Positions 24,547 to 34,479 are shown, counted from the stretch's first letter. The stretch is DNA of 64,000 nucleotides from JAJDUF01 sp965214295 (GCA_965214295.1 OZ243944.1:3038001-3102000), one strand, 5' to 3'. Numbers and translations are program-made. Notes: a model not told the origin generated them from the letters alone.

Positions 24547-27441
24547 CTATGTCCGCACCACCGCGACGGCATACAGCACAAGGGCGAGCAGCAAGCACAG
24601 AGACGTGTACCCGGCGAGCCGGCGACCGCCGGGACCGGGCCGGAGCAAGGTCAGCAGGCGAGCCGTGCTAATGACGAGCACGGCCCACAGCAGGAGCACG
24701 ACGACCGCGCCGATCCCCAGCACTGGCGGGTGCGAGGCGAAATGGTCGTAGAGCCGCGCCGGCCACAAGTCGAGGCCCATGCCGTGCTCAGGATGCGGTG
24801 GCTGCACCGTCAGGCCCCACCACCGCCACGGCGGAGAGGCCAGCGCCCGCTCCAGCAAGTCCGGGCGGTCCGGGAAGACTAGCGCCACTGCGTCGGCGCC
24901 CAGAAACCAGAGATGGCCGAGCAGCGGCGTAAACGGCCAGCCGTAGAGCAGCGGCGTCTCGGCAATGTCTCGCTCGCGCGTGTCCAGATTGACCCGATCC
25001 CCGCCGTCGTAACGCGCGACATAGGTGGGCAGCTTGGCCCGGTCGCTCCAATCGTCATTCCAGCCGAGCAGGATGTAGCCGTCGTGTCCATAGCGGTCCG
25101 ACCACTGTGCGGGCGGTTGAGTGTCGAACACGGGCGCCGCATCCCATTTGCTGCCATCGTGGGGGTCGAAAGCGAGCGCGGAGAGGACGGCCGTATCCGG
25201 CCCGTAGCTCTGTACGTAGATGACGATGGGCGTCAGCGGAGTCGCCTCGACCGGATACCGTAGCCACACCCCCGCGCTGAAGTCGCGGTCGAGGTGACCG
25301 CCTCGTTCCGCACCACCTAAATCCCCATCGGATTGTGCGGAACGAGCGGTCAGCTGGCTCTGGCGCCAGCCGCGGGCGTCCTGGACCAGAATGCTCTGCC
25401 GGCGACCGCGCCGGTCCCAATCGACCGCGTAGAGTGCGAGCCGAAACGTCGCCGGCTCGGCAACAGTAATGCTGATGGTCAGGGGTGACTGCGTGCTCAA
25501 CACGACGTTGCCATCCGGTGCAGTGTGTGGAACGGGTGCGTCGGGAGGCTCGCTGTAGGCGTATCCCAGGCGGCGCTCGCCGGACTCCGGGTCGCGTAGC
25601 GCGCGCACTAACCCCGGCCCGCCAAGCACCTCCCAGTAGTCACGGCCGCCATAGGCGGTGCCATGCTCGTCGAGCTGCGGCAAGACGTGGTCGCGGAACA
25701 TAATCGGGTACAGGTTAGGATGCTTGGTGACCCCCACGACCTGCACGGCGCCGGAAAATGCCAGCAGCAGGCCGCAGCCGGCACGGAGGAGGCAACCAGT
25801 CAGGCGCGAGCCGCCGCGGCTCACGAGGAACTGGGCTACCGGCGCCGCGGTCATGGCCAGGAAAGGAACGATCATCACGAGGTAGCGTGGCCCCCAACCG
25901 CCGCCGTGCCAAACCGTCTTCATGCTGAACACCAGGATGAAGAGCCACGGCGTCACGAGAAAGAGCAGCCCTTCCGTCCGGTGGCGGCGCCAGAACGCGG
26001 GCATTCCGATCACCGCCAGGATCAGCACCGGGGCATAGAGCAAGAGGCTCTTGCCGGGGCTGAGGAGCAGCCCCCGAGCACCGATCCAGATGGGCAGACT
26101 GAGCCAGCCGCGTTGCAGCCCGCCAAGCCACTCGCCCAGGACGATGGGCACACGTCCGGCCACGGCGATCAGCGCGAGCAGACCCAGCAGACCCAGCAGA
26201 CCCAGCGTAAGCACGAGCGCCAGCGCCACACGCCGCTCGTGCGGCCCTGCGGCCGGTCGCAAGCCGAGCCACACGGCTTGCAACACGACCAGCGGGACAA
26301 CGAGCGCTGCGGTGTACTTAGCGCCCACGGCCAGGACCAGCGCGGCGCCCGCGGCGACGCCCAGGCCGAGTGCCCACCGTGGATACCGACGCGCGGCATA
26401 GACGGCCGTTGTGCCGGCTACCAGAAAGACGGCGGCCATCGGCTCGGAGAAGTCGTAAGTTGCGTAGGGCCAGGCGAGCGTCCCCAGCCCGAAACCCAGC
26501 GCAACACAGACTGCCGCACCAACGCTGTACCCCAGCAACACGACCAGCGCCAACAGCAGCGCGGCCGTCGTCGCGGTCGCAAAGCCGTTCAGCAGCGAGT
26601 AACCCAGGCGCTCGAAAAAGGCGGGAGTCTGATCGGCGCTACCCAGGCGCGGCCCCCCGGGCACAGTGACCCATTCGCCGCTCCGGCCATCCTCCAGCGC
26701 CAGGACACGCACGAACAGCATCGCGTCGCTGGCGCTGGACAGCGCGGCCGGGTGGACTTCCACCCGCACCGTCGGCGCGGCCGGTTCGACAGGAATCGTG
26801 GCTCCATAGAGGTTGGCCTCCGGCACGCCGTCCCAGTGACCGACCAGCGGCGCGCGGCGATGCAGCGTGCGCGCGGCCTCACCCGGCCGGTCATATGCCC
26901 ACTCGGCGGTGTGTAGTCCGGCACGCATCGGCACCCGGGTAGCGCGGCCTGCTCCATCCAGCAGTCGCACCTCGGCAACGGTCGTAGCCTGGGTGATGCG
27001 CGTGCCCAAAGCGAGGTGGGAAACGACTCGCAGGCGTGTCGCCGACACCGGCTGGGGAAGGTCAACCCGAATCGATGCGGCGCTGCCGTTGAGAGGCAAG
27101 GGGGGCCACTCGCGGAGCACGTGTAGCTGGCCGTCGAGGTAGAGACCGTCGCGCGGAGGCGCGACCACGCCGACCGCGTGACCAAGCCAGAGCAACGGCT
27201 GGCCCAGCAACGGCATCACAATGCCCCAACGCGCAAAGTTCCGCCGGAACTCTCCGAGATAACTCCGGTCCAGGTCGAAGGCGATGGAGCGCGCCATCTC
27301 GTAGCCGAACCGGCCATCCACGCTGTACCCCTCGCCGCCACCGGTGAGTACATAGGCGGAGAGCAAGATGCAGAAGACCAAGCCGGCGGCCATCATAGTC
27401 GCGACGGGCCGGCGGCCAGCGGGCGTGAGGCTCGGAGTCAC
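24547..27441 (-). CDS. Large membrane glycosyltransferase-like protein (paralog A)
   Basis: 964 residues. The first helix (about 15-33) is followed by an acidic loop GYSVDGRFGYEMA. Residues ~90-260 are a periplasmic beta-rich region, ~270-545 a block of about ten helices, ~560-860 a second soluble beta region, and the last 60 residues two more helices. This fits a GT-C-like transferase or a glycan-modifying membrane protein. It is a paralog of the adjacent 938-residue protein (shared SPPWRWWGL and DLWPARLY motifs). GTG start with weak SD. A palindromic element at 25302-25346 is inserted in frame (SDGDLGGAERGG). Confidence 0.7.
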   Translation of the reverse strand: MTPSLTPAGRRPVATMMAAGLVFCILLSAYVLTGGGEGYSVDGRFGYEMARSIAFDLDRSYLGEFRRNFARWGIVMPLLGQPLLWLGHAVGVVAPPRDGLYLDGQLHVLREWPPLPLNGSAASIRVDLPQPVSATRLRVVSHLALGTRITQATTVAEVRLLDGAGRATRVPMRAGLHTAEWAYDRPGEAARTLHRRAPLVGHWDGVPEANLYGATIPVEPAAPTVRVEVHPAALSSASDAMLFVRVLALEDGRSGEWVTVPGGPRLGSADQTPAFFERLGYSLLNGFATATTAALLLALVVLLGYSVGAAVCVALGFGLGTLAWPYATYDFSEPMAAVFLVAGTTAVYAARRYPRWALGLGVAAGAALVLAVGAKYTAALVVPLVVLQAVWLGLRPAAGPHERRVALALVLTLGLLGLLGLLALIAVAGRVPIVLGEWLGGLQRGWLSLPIWIGARGLLLSPGKSLLLYAPVLILAVIGMPAFWRRHRTEGLLFLVTPWLFILVFSMKTVWHGGGWGPRYLVMIVPFLAMTAAPVAQFLVSRGGSRLTGCLLRAGCGLLLAFSGAVQVVGVTKHPNLYPIMFRDHVLPQLDEHGTAYGGRDYWEVLGGPGLVRALRDPESGERRLGYAYSEPPDAPVPHTAPDGNVVLSTQSPLTISITVAEPATFRLALYAVDWDRRGRRQSILVQDARGWRQSQLTARSAQSDGDLGGAERGGHLDRDFSAGVWLRYPVEATPLTPIVIYVQSYGPDTAVLSALAFDPHDGSKWDAAPVFDTQPPAQWSDRYGHDGYILLGWNDDWSDRAKLPTYVARYDGGDRVNLDTRERDIAETPLLYGWPFTPLLGHLWFLGADAVALVFPDRPDLLERALASPPWRWWGLTVQPPHPEHGMGLDLWPARLYDHFASHPPVLGIGAVVVLLLWAVLVISTARLLTLLRPGPGGRRLAGYTSLCLLLALVLYAVAVVRT
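25302..25346. repeat. In-frame hairpin element with CACC..CCATC loop
   Basis: Arms CTCGTTCCGCAC and GTGCGGAACGAG (12 bp, perfect) flank a 21-nt loop beginning CACCTAAATCCCCATCGG. The loop resembles those at 36686 and 46940. Read on the minus strand it encodes SDGDLGGAERG. Confidence 0.75.
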
Positions 27442-27542
27442 GTCAGATCAATCTCGATGCAAGCCGGAATCCAGCGCCTTAAGGGTGCCATCTCCGGCTA
27501 TTTCAGCCACAGAGCACACAGAGAAAGGCGCGGCTTCACTAT

Positions 27543-30359
27543 CTATCCCCACCGAAACTGGGCCACATTGTAAACCGCCAGCACCAGCGCCAAACCACAC
27601 AAGGTTGCCCCAAACGGCCAGCCCCGTGTCCAGGCCGCCCCCCGCAGCGCGCGCAGGAGGCCCAGCGCAGCCAGGACTAGCCCTCCCTCGATGACGACCA
27701 GTAGGGCAATCACGACGGCCACCAGCCCAGCGTGGGAGCCGTAGTCACCGTAGAGGCGGGCCGGCCAGAGGTTCAGGCCGAGACCGAATTCGGGGTGCGA
27801 CAGTTGCAGGTTCAGTCCCCACCACCGCCACGGGGGCGCGGCCAGCACCCGCCGGAGCAGGTCCAGGCGGCCGGGCCAGATGATCCGCACTGCATCTGCG
27901 CTCAACAGCCAAGCATGGTTCAGTAAGGGGCTGAACGGCGGTGCGTAGAGCAGCGCGGCCTCCGCTACGCTCGCCTCGGTCGTGACGATATTGACGCGCT
28001 CGCCACCGCTGTACCCCGCGATGTGGGGAGGAAGCTGCACCGCATCCGAGTGATCGCCCCGCCAGGCGAAGAGCACAAAGCCCTCACGTCCGTAGCGGTC
28101 GCGCCAGCGCCCCTGAGTCGCATGGTCGGTCTTGGGTGCGTCGGTCCACCGACTGTCCACCGGCAACGGATCGAAGGTGAGGGCCGACAGCACCGCAACA
28201 TCGTGTCCTTCCTGGATGACGGTGATCTCGACCGGCCGCTCCGGGCTGCCTTCCACCTGCCAGCCTAACCACACACCCTCTTCGAACGATTCGTGCTGGC
28301 GGTAACGCCGCTCACCACGGCTATCACGAAGCACAATCGTCTGCCGCCGGCGCTGGCGGTTGAAATCAACGGTATAGAGCGAGAGCCAGGTTGTGCGCCG
28401 CTCGTGGAAGGCGATCTGCATGTCGAGCTGGCCGACCCCATAGAGGTACCCAATATCGCGGGCCGGCGTATCGGTTCGCGCCTCGAACGGAGTTTGCGGC
28501 GCCCGCCGCAAGCCCGGCCCGTCCAGGAACTCCAGATAGTCCCGCCCGCCCAGCGACGCCCCCGCATCCGGTAGCTGCGGATACAGGTGCTGGCGGTACA
28601 TCGAGGCGAACAGATTGAAGTCCTTGGCCACGCCGAGCACCTGTACGAGCGCCGCTAGCAGGAGAAAGGACAGCAGCAGCCGTGGTACGTGTCGCCACGC
28701 CGCGGCCAGCAGCGGCGCCGCGACAATGGCGAGAAACGGCACCATCGGAACCATGTACCGCGGCCCCCAGCCGCCGCCATCCCAGACGCGCTTGAGGCTG
28801 TAGATGGCGATGAAGAGCATCGGGACGACGATGTAGAGGGCGCCGCGCCAGCCGTGCCGCCGGATGAAGAGCGGGATACTCACTAGGCCAAGGATCAGGA
28901 ACGGCGAGTAGAGGAACAGACTCTTACCCGGGCTGAAGACCAGACCGCGAAAACCGATCCAGGCCGGTAGGCCCAGCCAGCCGCGTTGCAATCCGCCAAA
29001 GAACTCCGTCAGGAGCACCGGAGGGCCGCCGGCGACGACAATCGAGACGACGAAAGCGGCGATTCCCAGCGCGATGATCGGGAGCAGGAATGCGCCGAGC
29101 AGACGAACGATTGTGCCGAGGCGTCGACCACTAGGCAGCCCCGTAGCGAGCAGCAGCCCATGCACGAGCAACAGGGGGACAAAGCACGCCATGACGTATT
29201 TGGTGGCGATGGCGGCGATGCAGCTCACCCCGGCCAACCCAGCGAGCAAGACCGGCGACGCCAAGAGCGGCGGTGAATTCCCGCTTTCGCGGGAATGACG
29301 AGTGGGAGGATGGCGCCAAGCCAAGGTCAGCAGTAAGGTGGCCAGCAAGACAAAGGCTGTCCCCAGGGGTTCCGTGAAGTCCAGCTTCGCGTAGGGCCAA
29401 GCCATCGTCCCCAGGCCATAGCCCAATGTCGTCAAGACGGCCACCGGGGCCGCGTAGCCAAGCGTCCGCACGAGCGCATACACCAGCACCCCGGCGGCGG
29501 CGGTCGCCAGCGCGGGCAGCACCGCATAGGCCAGACGGAGAAAGACGTCTCGGTTCTGACGTTGCGACCAAATACGTTCACCGTTGCGGACATCAATGAT
29601 CGCTCCAGTCCTCACATCGCGCACCGCCAAACTCATCACGTGCAAGGCGCCGACATTGCCGGTGAAGGCCACACGCAGACCGGTGCGCGGCAAGGCTGGG
29701 GAAACCGGGAGCACCGCGTAGTAGTAGCGGCCTAGCGGTTGTCCGATCCACTGCCCCGCGCGTGGCGCCTGGGCATGCGCCACGCGACGGCGCACGTCCG
29801 CGCGCTCCCAAGCCCATTCGGCGGTATCGCGACCGGCCTGGACCACCAACTCTGCTATCGGTTGCTCCGCTCCCGTGAGACGCACGGACGCGACAGGGGC
29901 ACCGTCCGGCACTGCCGCCGCATTGGACAGAAACGAGATCAAGTGGACTTCGGAGACGTTGACTGTCTGGGGCAGCGCCACCTCGAACGACTGCTGCCGG
30001 CCGCCACCGTTGGGTGGCCCAACCACCGGCCATACCTCCAAGCGGTAGTGATGCCCATTCACGACCAACTCATCGCGCTGGGGCGCCCGCTGGGCGACCA
30101 GCTCGCCGGTCAGTACGAGCGGCTGGGCCAGCACCGGCGATAGCAGCCCCCAGCGGATGAAGGCGCTGCGAAAGCGGTGAAAGTAGCTATGGGAGGGATC
30201 AAGCAGCAGGGACTTTGCCATCTCAAAGCTGAAATGGCCGTCGGCAGAGTACGCGGTACCGCCGCCCAGGGACAGCAGGTAGACACACAGCAGGAGCAGA
30301 AAGAGCCACCCGGCGATACGGTGCGGCGGCGCGGCTGGGCGATCCTGTACGAGTGCCAA
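27543..30359 (-). CDS. Large membrane glycosyltransferase-like protein (paralog B)
   Basis: 938 residues, same layout as paralog A: an N-terminal helix, an acidic AYSADGHFSFEMAKS loop, two soluble beta-rich regions and a central multi-helix core. The C-terminal soluble domain shares PPWRWWGLNLQ and LNLWPARLY with A. A REP-like hairpin (29275-29299) is inserted in frame between two helices as RHSRESGNS. TTG start with AGGGATAGG just upstream. The two genes are 101 bp apart in the same direction, consistent with tandem duplication. Substrate unknown. Confidence 0.7.
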   Translation of the reverse strand: MALVQDRPAAPPHRIAGWLFLLLLCVYLLSLGGGTAYSADGHFSFEMAKSLLLDPSHSYFHRFRSAFIRWGLLSPVLAQPLVLTGELVAQRAPQRDELVVNGHHYRLEVWPVVGPPNGGGRQQSFEVALPQTVNVSEVHLISFLSNAAAVPDGAPVASVRLTGAEQPIAELVVQAGRDTAEWAWERADVRRRVAHAQAPRAGQWIGQPLGRYYYAVLPVSPALPRTGLRVAFTGNVGALHVMSLAVRDVRTGAIIDVRNGERIWSQRQNRDVFLRLAYAVLPALATAAAGVLVYALVRTLGYAAPVAVLTTLGYGLGTMAWPYAKLDFTEPLGTAFVLLATLLLTLAWRHPPTRHSRESGNSPPLLASPVLLAGLAGVSCIAAIATKYVMACFVPLLLVHGLLLATGLPSGRRLGTIVRLLGAFLLPIIALGIAAFVVSIVVAGGPPVLLTEFFGGLQRGWLGLPAWIGFRGLVFSPGKSLFLYSPFLILGLVSIPLFIRRHGWRGALYIVVPMLFIAIYSLKRVWDGGGWGPRYMVPMVPFLAIVAAPLLAAAWRHVPRLLLSFLLLAALVQVLGVAKDFNLFASMYRQHLYPQLPDAGASLGGRDYLEFLDGPGLRRAPQTPFEARTDTPARDIGYLYGVGQLDMQIAFHERRTTWLSLYTVDFNRQRRRQTIVLRDSRGERRYRQHESFEEGVWLGWQVEGSPERPVEITVIQEGHDVAVLSALTFDPLPVDSRWTDAPKTDHATQGRWRDRYGREGFVLFAWRGDHSDAVQLPPHIAGYSGGERVNIVTTEASVAEAALLYAPPFSPLLNHAWLLSADAVRIIWPGRLDLLRRVLAAPPWRWWGLNLQLSHPEFGLGLNLWPARLYGDYGSHAGLVAVVIALLVVIEGGLVLAALGLLRALRGAAWTRGWPFGATLCGLALVLAVYNVAQFRWG
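29275..29299. repeat. REP-like palindrome inside paralog B
   Basis: ATTCCCGC, loop TTTC, GCGGGAAT followed by GAC. It is translated on the minus strand as RHSRESGNS, the same frame as the copies at 24351 and 38861. Confidence 0.85.
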
Positions 30360-30738
30360 CCTATCCCTACACTCCAGGCGTTGTCAGCGATCCGGACGAG
30401 CGGCCCGCTGCGCGGTCATTGGGCTGGATGACACAAGGGTAGCCGATGCAACGGGCGTCTGCTGAGACGGACACTGCCAGCCGGCGCCTCTCCGCATATC
30501 GTAATATCGTAACCGGTAGCCGGCCATGGAACGCACCTACCACGCTGTCTCGGCCGTTGTACGAGTGGTAGTATCTTGCACACCCAAGGGATCGCTCGCG
30601 AGGGCTGGGTAGCGGGCGATGGGGTCAGGAGCGCGCCTTGTGGCACCTCCGCTCAAGCGGTTGCCCGGCCCGATCCTGGGTGCAGCAGAGTTGCACTGGC
30701 AACACCTGCCTTGCTGAGACCAAAGCTAGAGGGAGAAC
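30360..30738. other. 379-bp divergent gap upstream of prs
   Basis: Non-coding on both strands. It holds a short direct repeat ATCGTAATATCGTAA (about 30496-30511) and, close to prs, a nested hairpin where GGGTG pairs with CACC and TTGC with GCAA (about 30685-30712). No named riboswitch is recognised. The length leaves room for two promoters and a structured 5' leader for prs. Confidence 0.4.
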
Positions 30739-31701
30739 ATGGCAGCAACCGCAGGTGATCGTATCCGCATCATCGCCGGGACGGCCGGGCGCGACCTCGG
30801 CCAGGCCATCTGTACCGAGCTGGGCCGGCCGTTGAGTGAATCATTCACGACGAAGTACTACAACGGCTGCACGTATGTACAGGTCCGGGAGAATGTCCGT
30901 GAAGCCGACGTTTTCGTGGTGCAGTCGTCCACCGAACCCGTCAATGACCATTTGATGGAGCTGCTGATGCTGATTGATGCCTGTAAGGGCGCCTCGGCCC
31001 AGCGGGTGACGGCAGTGCTCCCGATTTATCCCTATCAGCAGTCCGACTGGAAAGACCAGCCCCGCATCGCCATCACGGCCCGCCTCGTGGCCGATCTGCT
31101 CCTGGCCGCCGGCGCCGACCGAGTGTTGACGATTGACCTCCATGCCGCGCAGATTCAGGGCTTCATGTCCTGCCCCTGCGACAACCTGACGGCGCTCCCG
31201 CTCGTTGCAGCGGCGTTCCGCGAACAGGGTCTGGACATGAGCCAAGTTGTTGCCGTAGCAACGGACGTCGGCCGCGCCAAGCTGGTCCGGCGCTATGCCC
31301 GCCGGCTCAACTTGCCGCTGGCCATCATTGACAAGGAGCGACTCGACGAACGCACGGTCCGTGCCCTGAACGTGATCGGCGACGTCGGAGGAAAAGACGC
31401 CATTCTCTTCGACGACATCATCGGTACCGGTGGATCATTGGTCAGCGCCGCGAATCTGCTGCGCGAGCATGGCGCCCGGCGCATCTTCGCTGGCGCCGTC
31501 CATGCCGTCCTGGCGGCCGGCGCCGTCGAGCAACTGGAGTCTTCGGTCTTCGAGGGCATTGTCATCACCGACACCGTGCCGATCCAGCAGAAGCTCAAAG
31601 ACACAACCTCATTCCGTGTCCTCTCGGTAGCGCCGCTCTTGGCCGAGGCCATTCGCCGCATCCATATCGGAGAGTCGGTCAGCGCCCTGTTCGACGAGTA
31701 A
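30739..31701 (+). CDS. prs: Ribose-phosphate pyrophosphokinase
   Basis: 320 residues, normal length for class I PRPP synthetase. The PRPP-binding loop is DDIIGTGGSL (about 222-231). YPYQQSDWK aligns with the flexible ATP-binding segment that is YARQDRK in most enzymes, and DLHAAQIQGF is the conserved metal/ribose-phosphate region. It makes PRPP for nucleotide, His and Trp synthesis. ATG follows AGGGAG. The changed YARQDRK-like motif is worth noting, although the rest of the active site is intact. Confidence 0.93.
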   Translation: MAATAGDRIRIIAGTAGRDLGQAICTELGRPLSESFTTKYYNGCTYVQVRENVREADVFVVQSSTEPVNDHLMELLMLIDACKGASAQRVTAVLPIYPYQQSDWKDQPRIAITARLVADLLLAAGADRVLTIDLHAAQIQGFMSCPCDNLTALPLVAAAFREQGLDMSQVVAVATDVGRAKLVRRYARRLNLPLAIIDKERLDERTVRALNVIGDVGGKDAILFDDIIGTGGSLVSAANLLREHGARRIFAGAVHAVLAAGAVEQLESSVFEGIVITDTVPIQQKLKDTTSFRVLSVAPLLAEAIRRIHIGESVSALFDE

Positions 31702-31717
31702 GGGGATTCGGCCGCCC

Positions 31718-32620
31718 TCACCGCTGCGCCGGAGCGACTGCCAGGTAGGCTCGATAGGCGGCGGCGAGGTCGAACGACCGAGCATCGCCCTCGTGGATCA
31801 GAATCCGCCAGCGTTGCACCAGGCGGTCACCGGCGGCAATGTGTCGCTCGGTCAGGAGAGTCGGGTTGGAGAAGAGCGCACCGTAGGCGCGAGCGAAAAA
31901 AGCCGTCGGAGGGTTGTCGGGATGATGCATGATCGTCACCCCCACGGCCGCGCCGGCCACCTCGCCGCTGTAGTCGCACCAGGCGGCAATCTGCCCCATG
32001 CAGCCCGCTTCACCCCACTGCCCGTTGCTATTGAGTAGCCGACCGCCGTCTTCCTCGTCCATGCTGTCCGCTACGCGCACGCCGAGGTACGCATGGGAGT
32101 CCCGTTCGAGGGTGATCGGGCCGTGACTGGCCACCAACTCCGAGGTCAGGTCAAGGGCATACGCCGGCTCTCCGTGCCGAACAGCGCGGATCATCACGTC
32201 GCGTCGCTCGGTGAGCAGCATCGGCCCTTCATGCCGCACCCACCGATTGCGCGTGCGTAGCGCCACGGCAGCGCCGTCTGCGTGTACCTCCGGCGTGGCG
32301 GCCTCCAGCACGATGTGGCCCAGCTTGGAGCGCTGCGGATTGTTGTCGTGAAAGACGTTGACGCCGTTGACCCGCGCGTGGCCAATCCAGAGCGAGCGAT
32401 GATGGTTGTAGCGGTGCGCGCCGGTCGTCGTGAGGGGACGCCCGCTGGGGGAGTGAACCGGGTGGATATCCGGCTTGGACTTATAGAAGTCCCCGTACCG
32501 GAGGCATCCCTTGTTGTAACCTAGCAGCAAACGCCGATCTCGGAGCACCTTGAAACGATGCTCTTCCTCCTGAATGCTCAGTATCCCCGGCGGTCGGTCG
32601 GCTACCTCTGCTGAGGTCAT
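31718..32620 (-). CDS. PmoA-like family protein (DUF6807)
   Basis: 300 residues. The family block is visible as LLGYNKGCLRYGDFYKSKPD, then IHPVHSPSGRPLTTTGAHRY and NHHRSLWIGHARVNGVN, with several conserved His residues. The name PmoA-like is historical; these are uncharacterised beta-rich proteins often linked to carbohydrate use. ATG 32620 fits the domain start. The longer frame up to 32944 is compositionally unlike protein and overlaps the Uma2 gene, so I rejected it. Confidence 0.75.
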   Translation of the reverse strand: MTSAEVADRPPGILSIQEEEHRFKVLRDRRLLLGYNKGCLRYGDFYKSKPDIHPVHSPSGRPLTTTGAHRYNHHRSLWIGHARVNGVNVFHDNNPQRSKLGHIVLEAATPEVHADGAAVALRTRNRWVRHEGPMLLTERRDVMIRAVRHGEPAYALDLTSELVASHGPITLERDSHAYLGVRVADSMDEEDGGRLLNSNGQWGEAGCMGQIAAWCDYSGEVAGAAVGVTIMHHPDNPPTAFFARAYGALFSNPTLLTERHIAAGDRLVQRWRILIHEGDARSFDLAAAYRAYLAVAPAQR

Positions 32621-32699
32621 ACCTCTCGCAACTCCATCCGGCCGTTCGATCCCACCTGGATGACGACCGGCAATACCAAGGCAGCTACAAGTAGTGCAG

Positions 32700-33539
32700 C
32701 TAAGTTTCCGTTTGCCGGCGGCGTAGCTCTGCCTCAAGCTGCCGTATGCGCTCCTCGGCAGCCTCCCGCGCGGCCTGCTCAACAGCGGCTCGGTTCTCGG
32801 CGGCCAGCCGGGTCGCCTGCTCGATGGCGGCCTGCGCTTCGGCAGCCTCCCGTGCCACCCGCTCTGCCTCCCGGGTATCCCACACCTCCTGCCAACTCTC
32901 CAGATAGGTGCCGGTCGCCAGGTCGTAGAGCCGCGGCCAGCCATGGTCCCAGCACAGGCTCATCCCTAGCACCGGGCTGTACCCCTTCAGCACGCCGTCC
33001 GGCTCGGTGGTCAGTGGCAATGGTTGGTACGCCCCGCCGACCAGCCGCTCCCCGGCCAGCCGCTGCCCGTGATACTCGCCACCGCTCGGGTCAAAGCGCC
33101 AGTATTCCGGCACGCCGATGCGGGCATAGATGTCCCGCTTCCGTCCTATGTCCTCCCGCCCCGTGCTGGACGAGGCGATTTCCAGCACCCAATCCGGCGG
33201 CTTGCCCACTTCCCACGGCAGGTAGAGCTTGCGCTGCCGGATGGCGCGTGCATCCACGCCAAAGGCTAGGTACACGTCCGGGGAGACGCGGACGTTGAGG
33301 TCAGCGGGGTCGTAGCAGATAATCGTATTGCTGCTGAGGAAGATATCGGGGCGCTGCCTGAAGTCGGTGAACCGACTGGCGAGCAGGCCGAGGATTTCGT
33401 GGACGGGCGGTTCTTGATCCATTGCATCGGGCTTTAGAACCGGCTCGTGAGGGTCGAAGTCGAGGCGGGCGTAGTCAATCTCACCCCGCCGGCGATAGGG
33501 CAGCATCTCGGTTGGAGGCGCCAGCGCAGTAGTAGCCAT
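32700..33539 (-). CDS. Uma2 family protein (DUF820 nuclease fold) with C-terminal coiled coil
   Basis: 279 residues. The PD-(D/E)XK-like Uma2 core is seen in VSPDVYLAFGVD, PPDWVLEIASSST (the Asp and Glu metal ligands) and RDIYARIGVPEYWRFDP. From about residue 220 to the end is a long Ala/Glu/Arg heptad coiled coil, common in this family. ATG 33539 follows GAGGT. The proteins are widespread and expanded in cyanobacteria and Chloroflexota; their role is unknown. Confidence 0.83.
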   Translation of the reverse strand: MATTALAPPTEMLPYRRRGEIDYARLDFDPHEPVLKPDAMDQEPPVHEILGLLASRFTDFRQRPDIFLSSNTIICYDPADLNVRVSPDVYLAFGVDARAIRQRKLYLPWEVGKPPDWVLEIASSSTGREDIGRKRDIYARIGVPEYWRFDPSGGEYHGQRLAGERLVGGAYQPLPLTTEPDGVLKGYSPVLGMSLCWDHGWPRLYDLATGTYLESWQEVWDTREAERVAREAAEAQAAIEQATRLAAENRAAVEQAAREAAEERIRQLEAELRRRQTET

Positions 33540-33681
33540 CGTGTACCTCGGAGCAGCGCGCGGGGGCGGGGTGCAGCATAGCACACGCTATTCCAGCCTA
33601 GCTGTACAGATCTCCCTATAGGTCCCCCGCTCCGCAGGGAGACGAGCGCAACATGCTGTAGCCCTCTACGCACGCCGGCCG

Positions 33682-34155
33682 CTACACCGTCAGCTCGACC
33701 GTCACGCCTAGCTCGTCTTCAAGCGCAACAAGCTCGGTATGCTCGAGCGATACGTTGCTCTGGACGTTGATGAGCTGGCAGGTATCAGCCTGGAGGGCAC
33801 GCGGCTCGATGTGCCAGGTGCCGACATGGAAGATAACGGCCGTCTGTCCGTTGGTCGTGAAGGCGGCGATCTTGCTGGGGTCAAATCCTTCTGCCGGCTC
33901 GTCGGGCGGCGCCACGAACACCGCAAATGGCGCACCGCCCAGTGGGATGAATAGCTGTGTGTGGTCGAGGTGGCGGTTGATGCGGTTGAGCCGCTTCGGG
34001 ACCCCTTCTACCGTCATCAGACGAGCCGTGAAGTGTCCCTCCTGCAAGCTCAAGCCGCCCCGCTCGACCGTGACCAGCCGGCCATAGGGTGCAAAATTCT
34101 CGGCAGTGATCGGCTGGGCCGTCACCCGGACGGTGCGCGCGGTAGTCGTTACCAT
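33682..34155 (-). CDS. Ureidoglycolate lyase (AllA)-like protein
   Basis: 157 residues of the cupin-like AllA family: ITAENFAPYGRLV near the start, HLDHTQLFIPLGGAPFAVFV in the core, and FHVGTWHIEPRAL. True AllA releases urea from ureidoglycolate in allantoin breakdown, but no other allantoin genes are present, so the activity is not certain. ATG 34155 follows GAGGTG. It stands alone between Uma2 and two small membrane proteins. Confidence 0.75.
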   Translation of the reverse strand: MVTTTARTVRVTAQPITAENFAPYGRLVTVERGGLSLQEGHFTARLMTVEGVPKRLNRINRHLDHTQLFIPLGGAPFAVFVAPPDEPAEGFDPSKIAAFTTNGQTAVIFHVGTWHIEPRALQADTCQLINVQSNVSLEHTELVALEDELGVTVELTV

Positions 34156-34221
34156 AGTACACCTCTTTCACCGGCAGATCGTGGCTGACGCAGCCCCATC
34201 GCGTCAGCGTGTGGCGCCCTA

Positions 34222-34479
34222 TCACTCTGCGTCCGGCCGCTGCAACAGCTTGCCTTGCCAGTCTACATCAGTACGCAACTGCCGCTGCTCTACCTCAACA
34301 GCACCGAGCCGCCGCTCGATCCGCCCCAACTGTTCGGCCAGATTACTCGGTAGCGGTGGTGGCTGCCGTGCCAGCAGCCACCGCTGCACGGTCAGTATGG
34401 TTAGCCGCCCCAAATACCCAAAGATACCCAAGACCATCATGGTAGCGAGCGTCACCAGAAAAGCCTCGAACCCGGTCAT
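34222..34479 (-). CDS. Small TM plus coiled-coil protein (paralog 1)
   Basis: 85 residues: one N-terminal helix (about 6-30), then a proline spacer and an amphipathic coiled coil LAEQLGRIERRLGAVEVEQR. It ends EQRQLRTDVDWQGKLLQ, nearly the same as the end of the 80-residue protein encoded 323 bp upstream. GGAGGT precedes the ATG by five bases. The plan resembles PspB, a membrane anchor with a cytoplasmic helix, but no phage-shock genes are nearby. Confidence 0.65.
   Translation of the reverse strand: MTGFEAFLVTLATMMVLGIFGYLGRLTILTVQRWLLARQPPPLPSNLAEQLGRIERRLGAVEVEQRQLRTDVDWQGKLLQRPDAE

Noticed and set aside
25663..26916. 417-residue plus-strand frame
   Set aside because: Antisense to the large membrane protein; Gln/Arg/His-rich composition is typical of shadow frames.
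31718..32944. Longer form of the PmoA-like protein starting at 32944
   Set aside because: The extra ~108 residues are Arg/Pro-rich, overlap the Uma2 gene, and precede a well-placed ATG at 32620.
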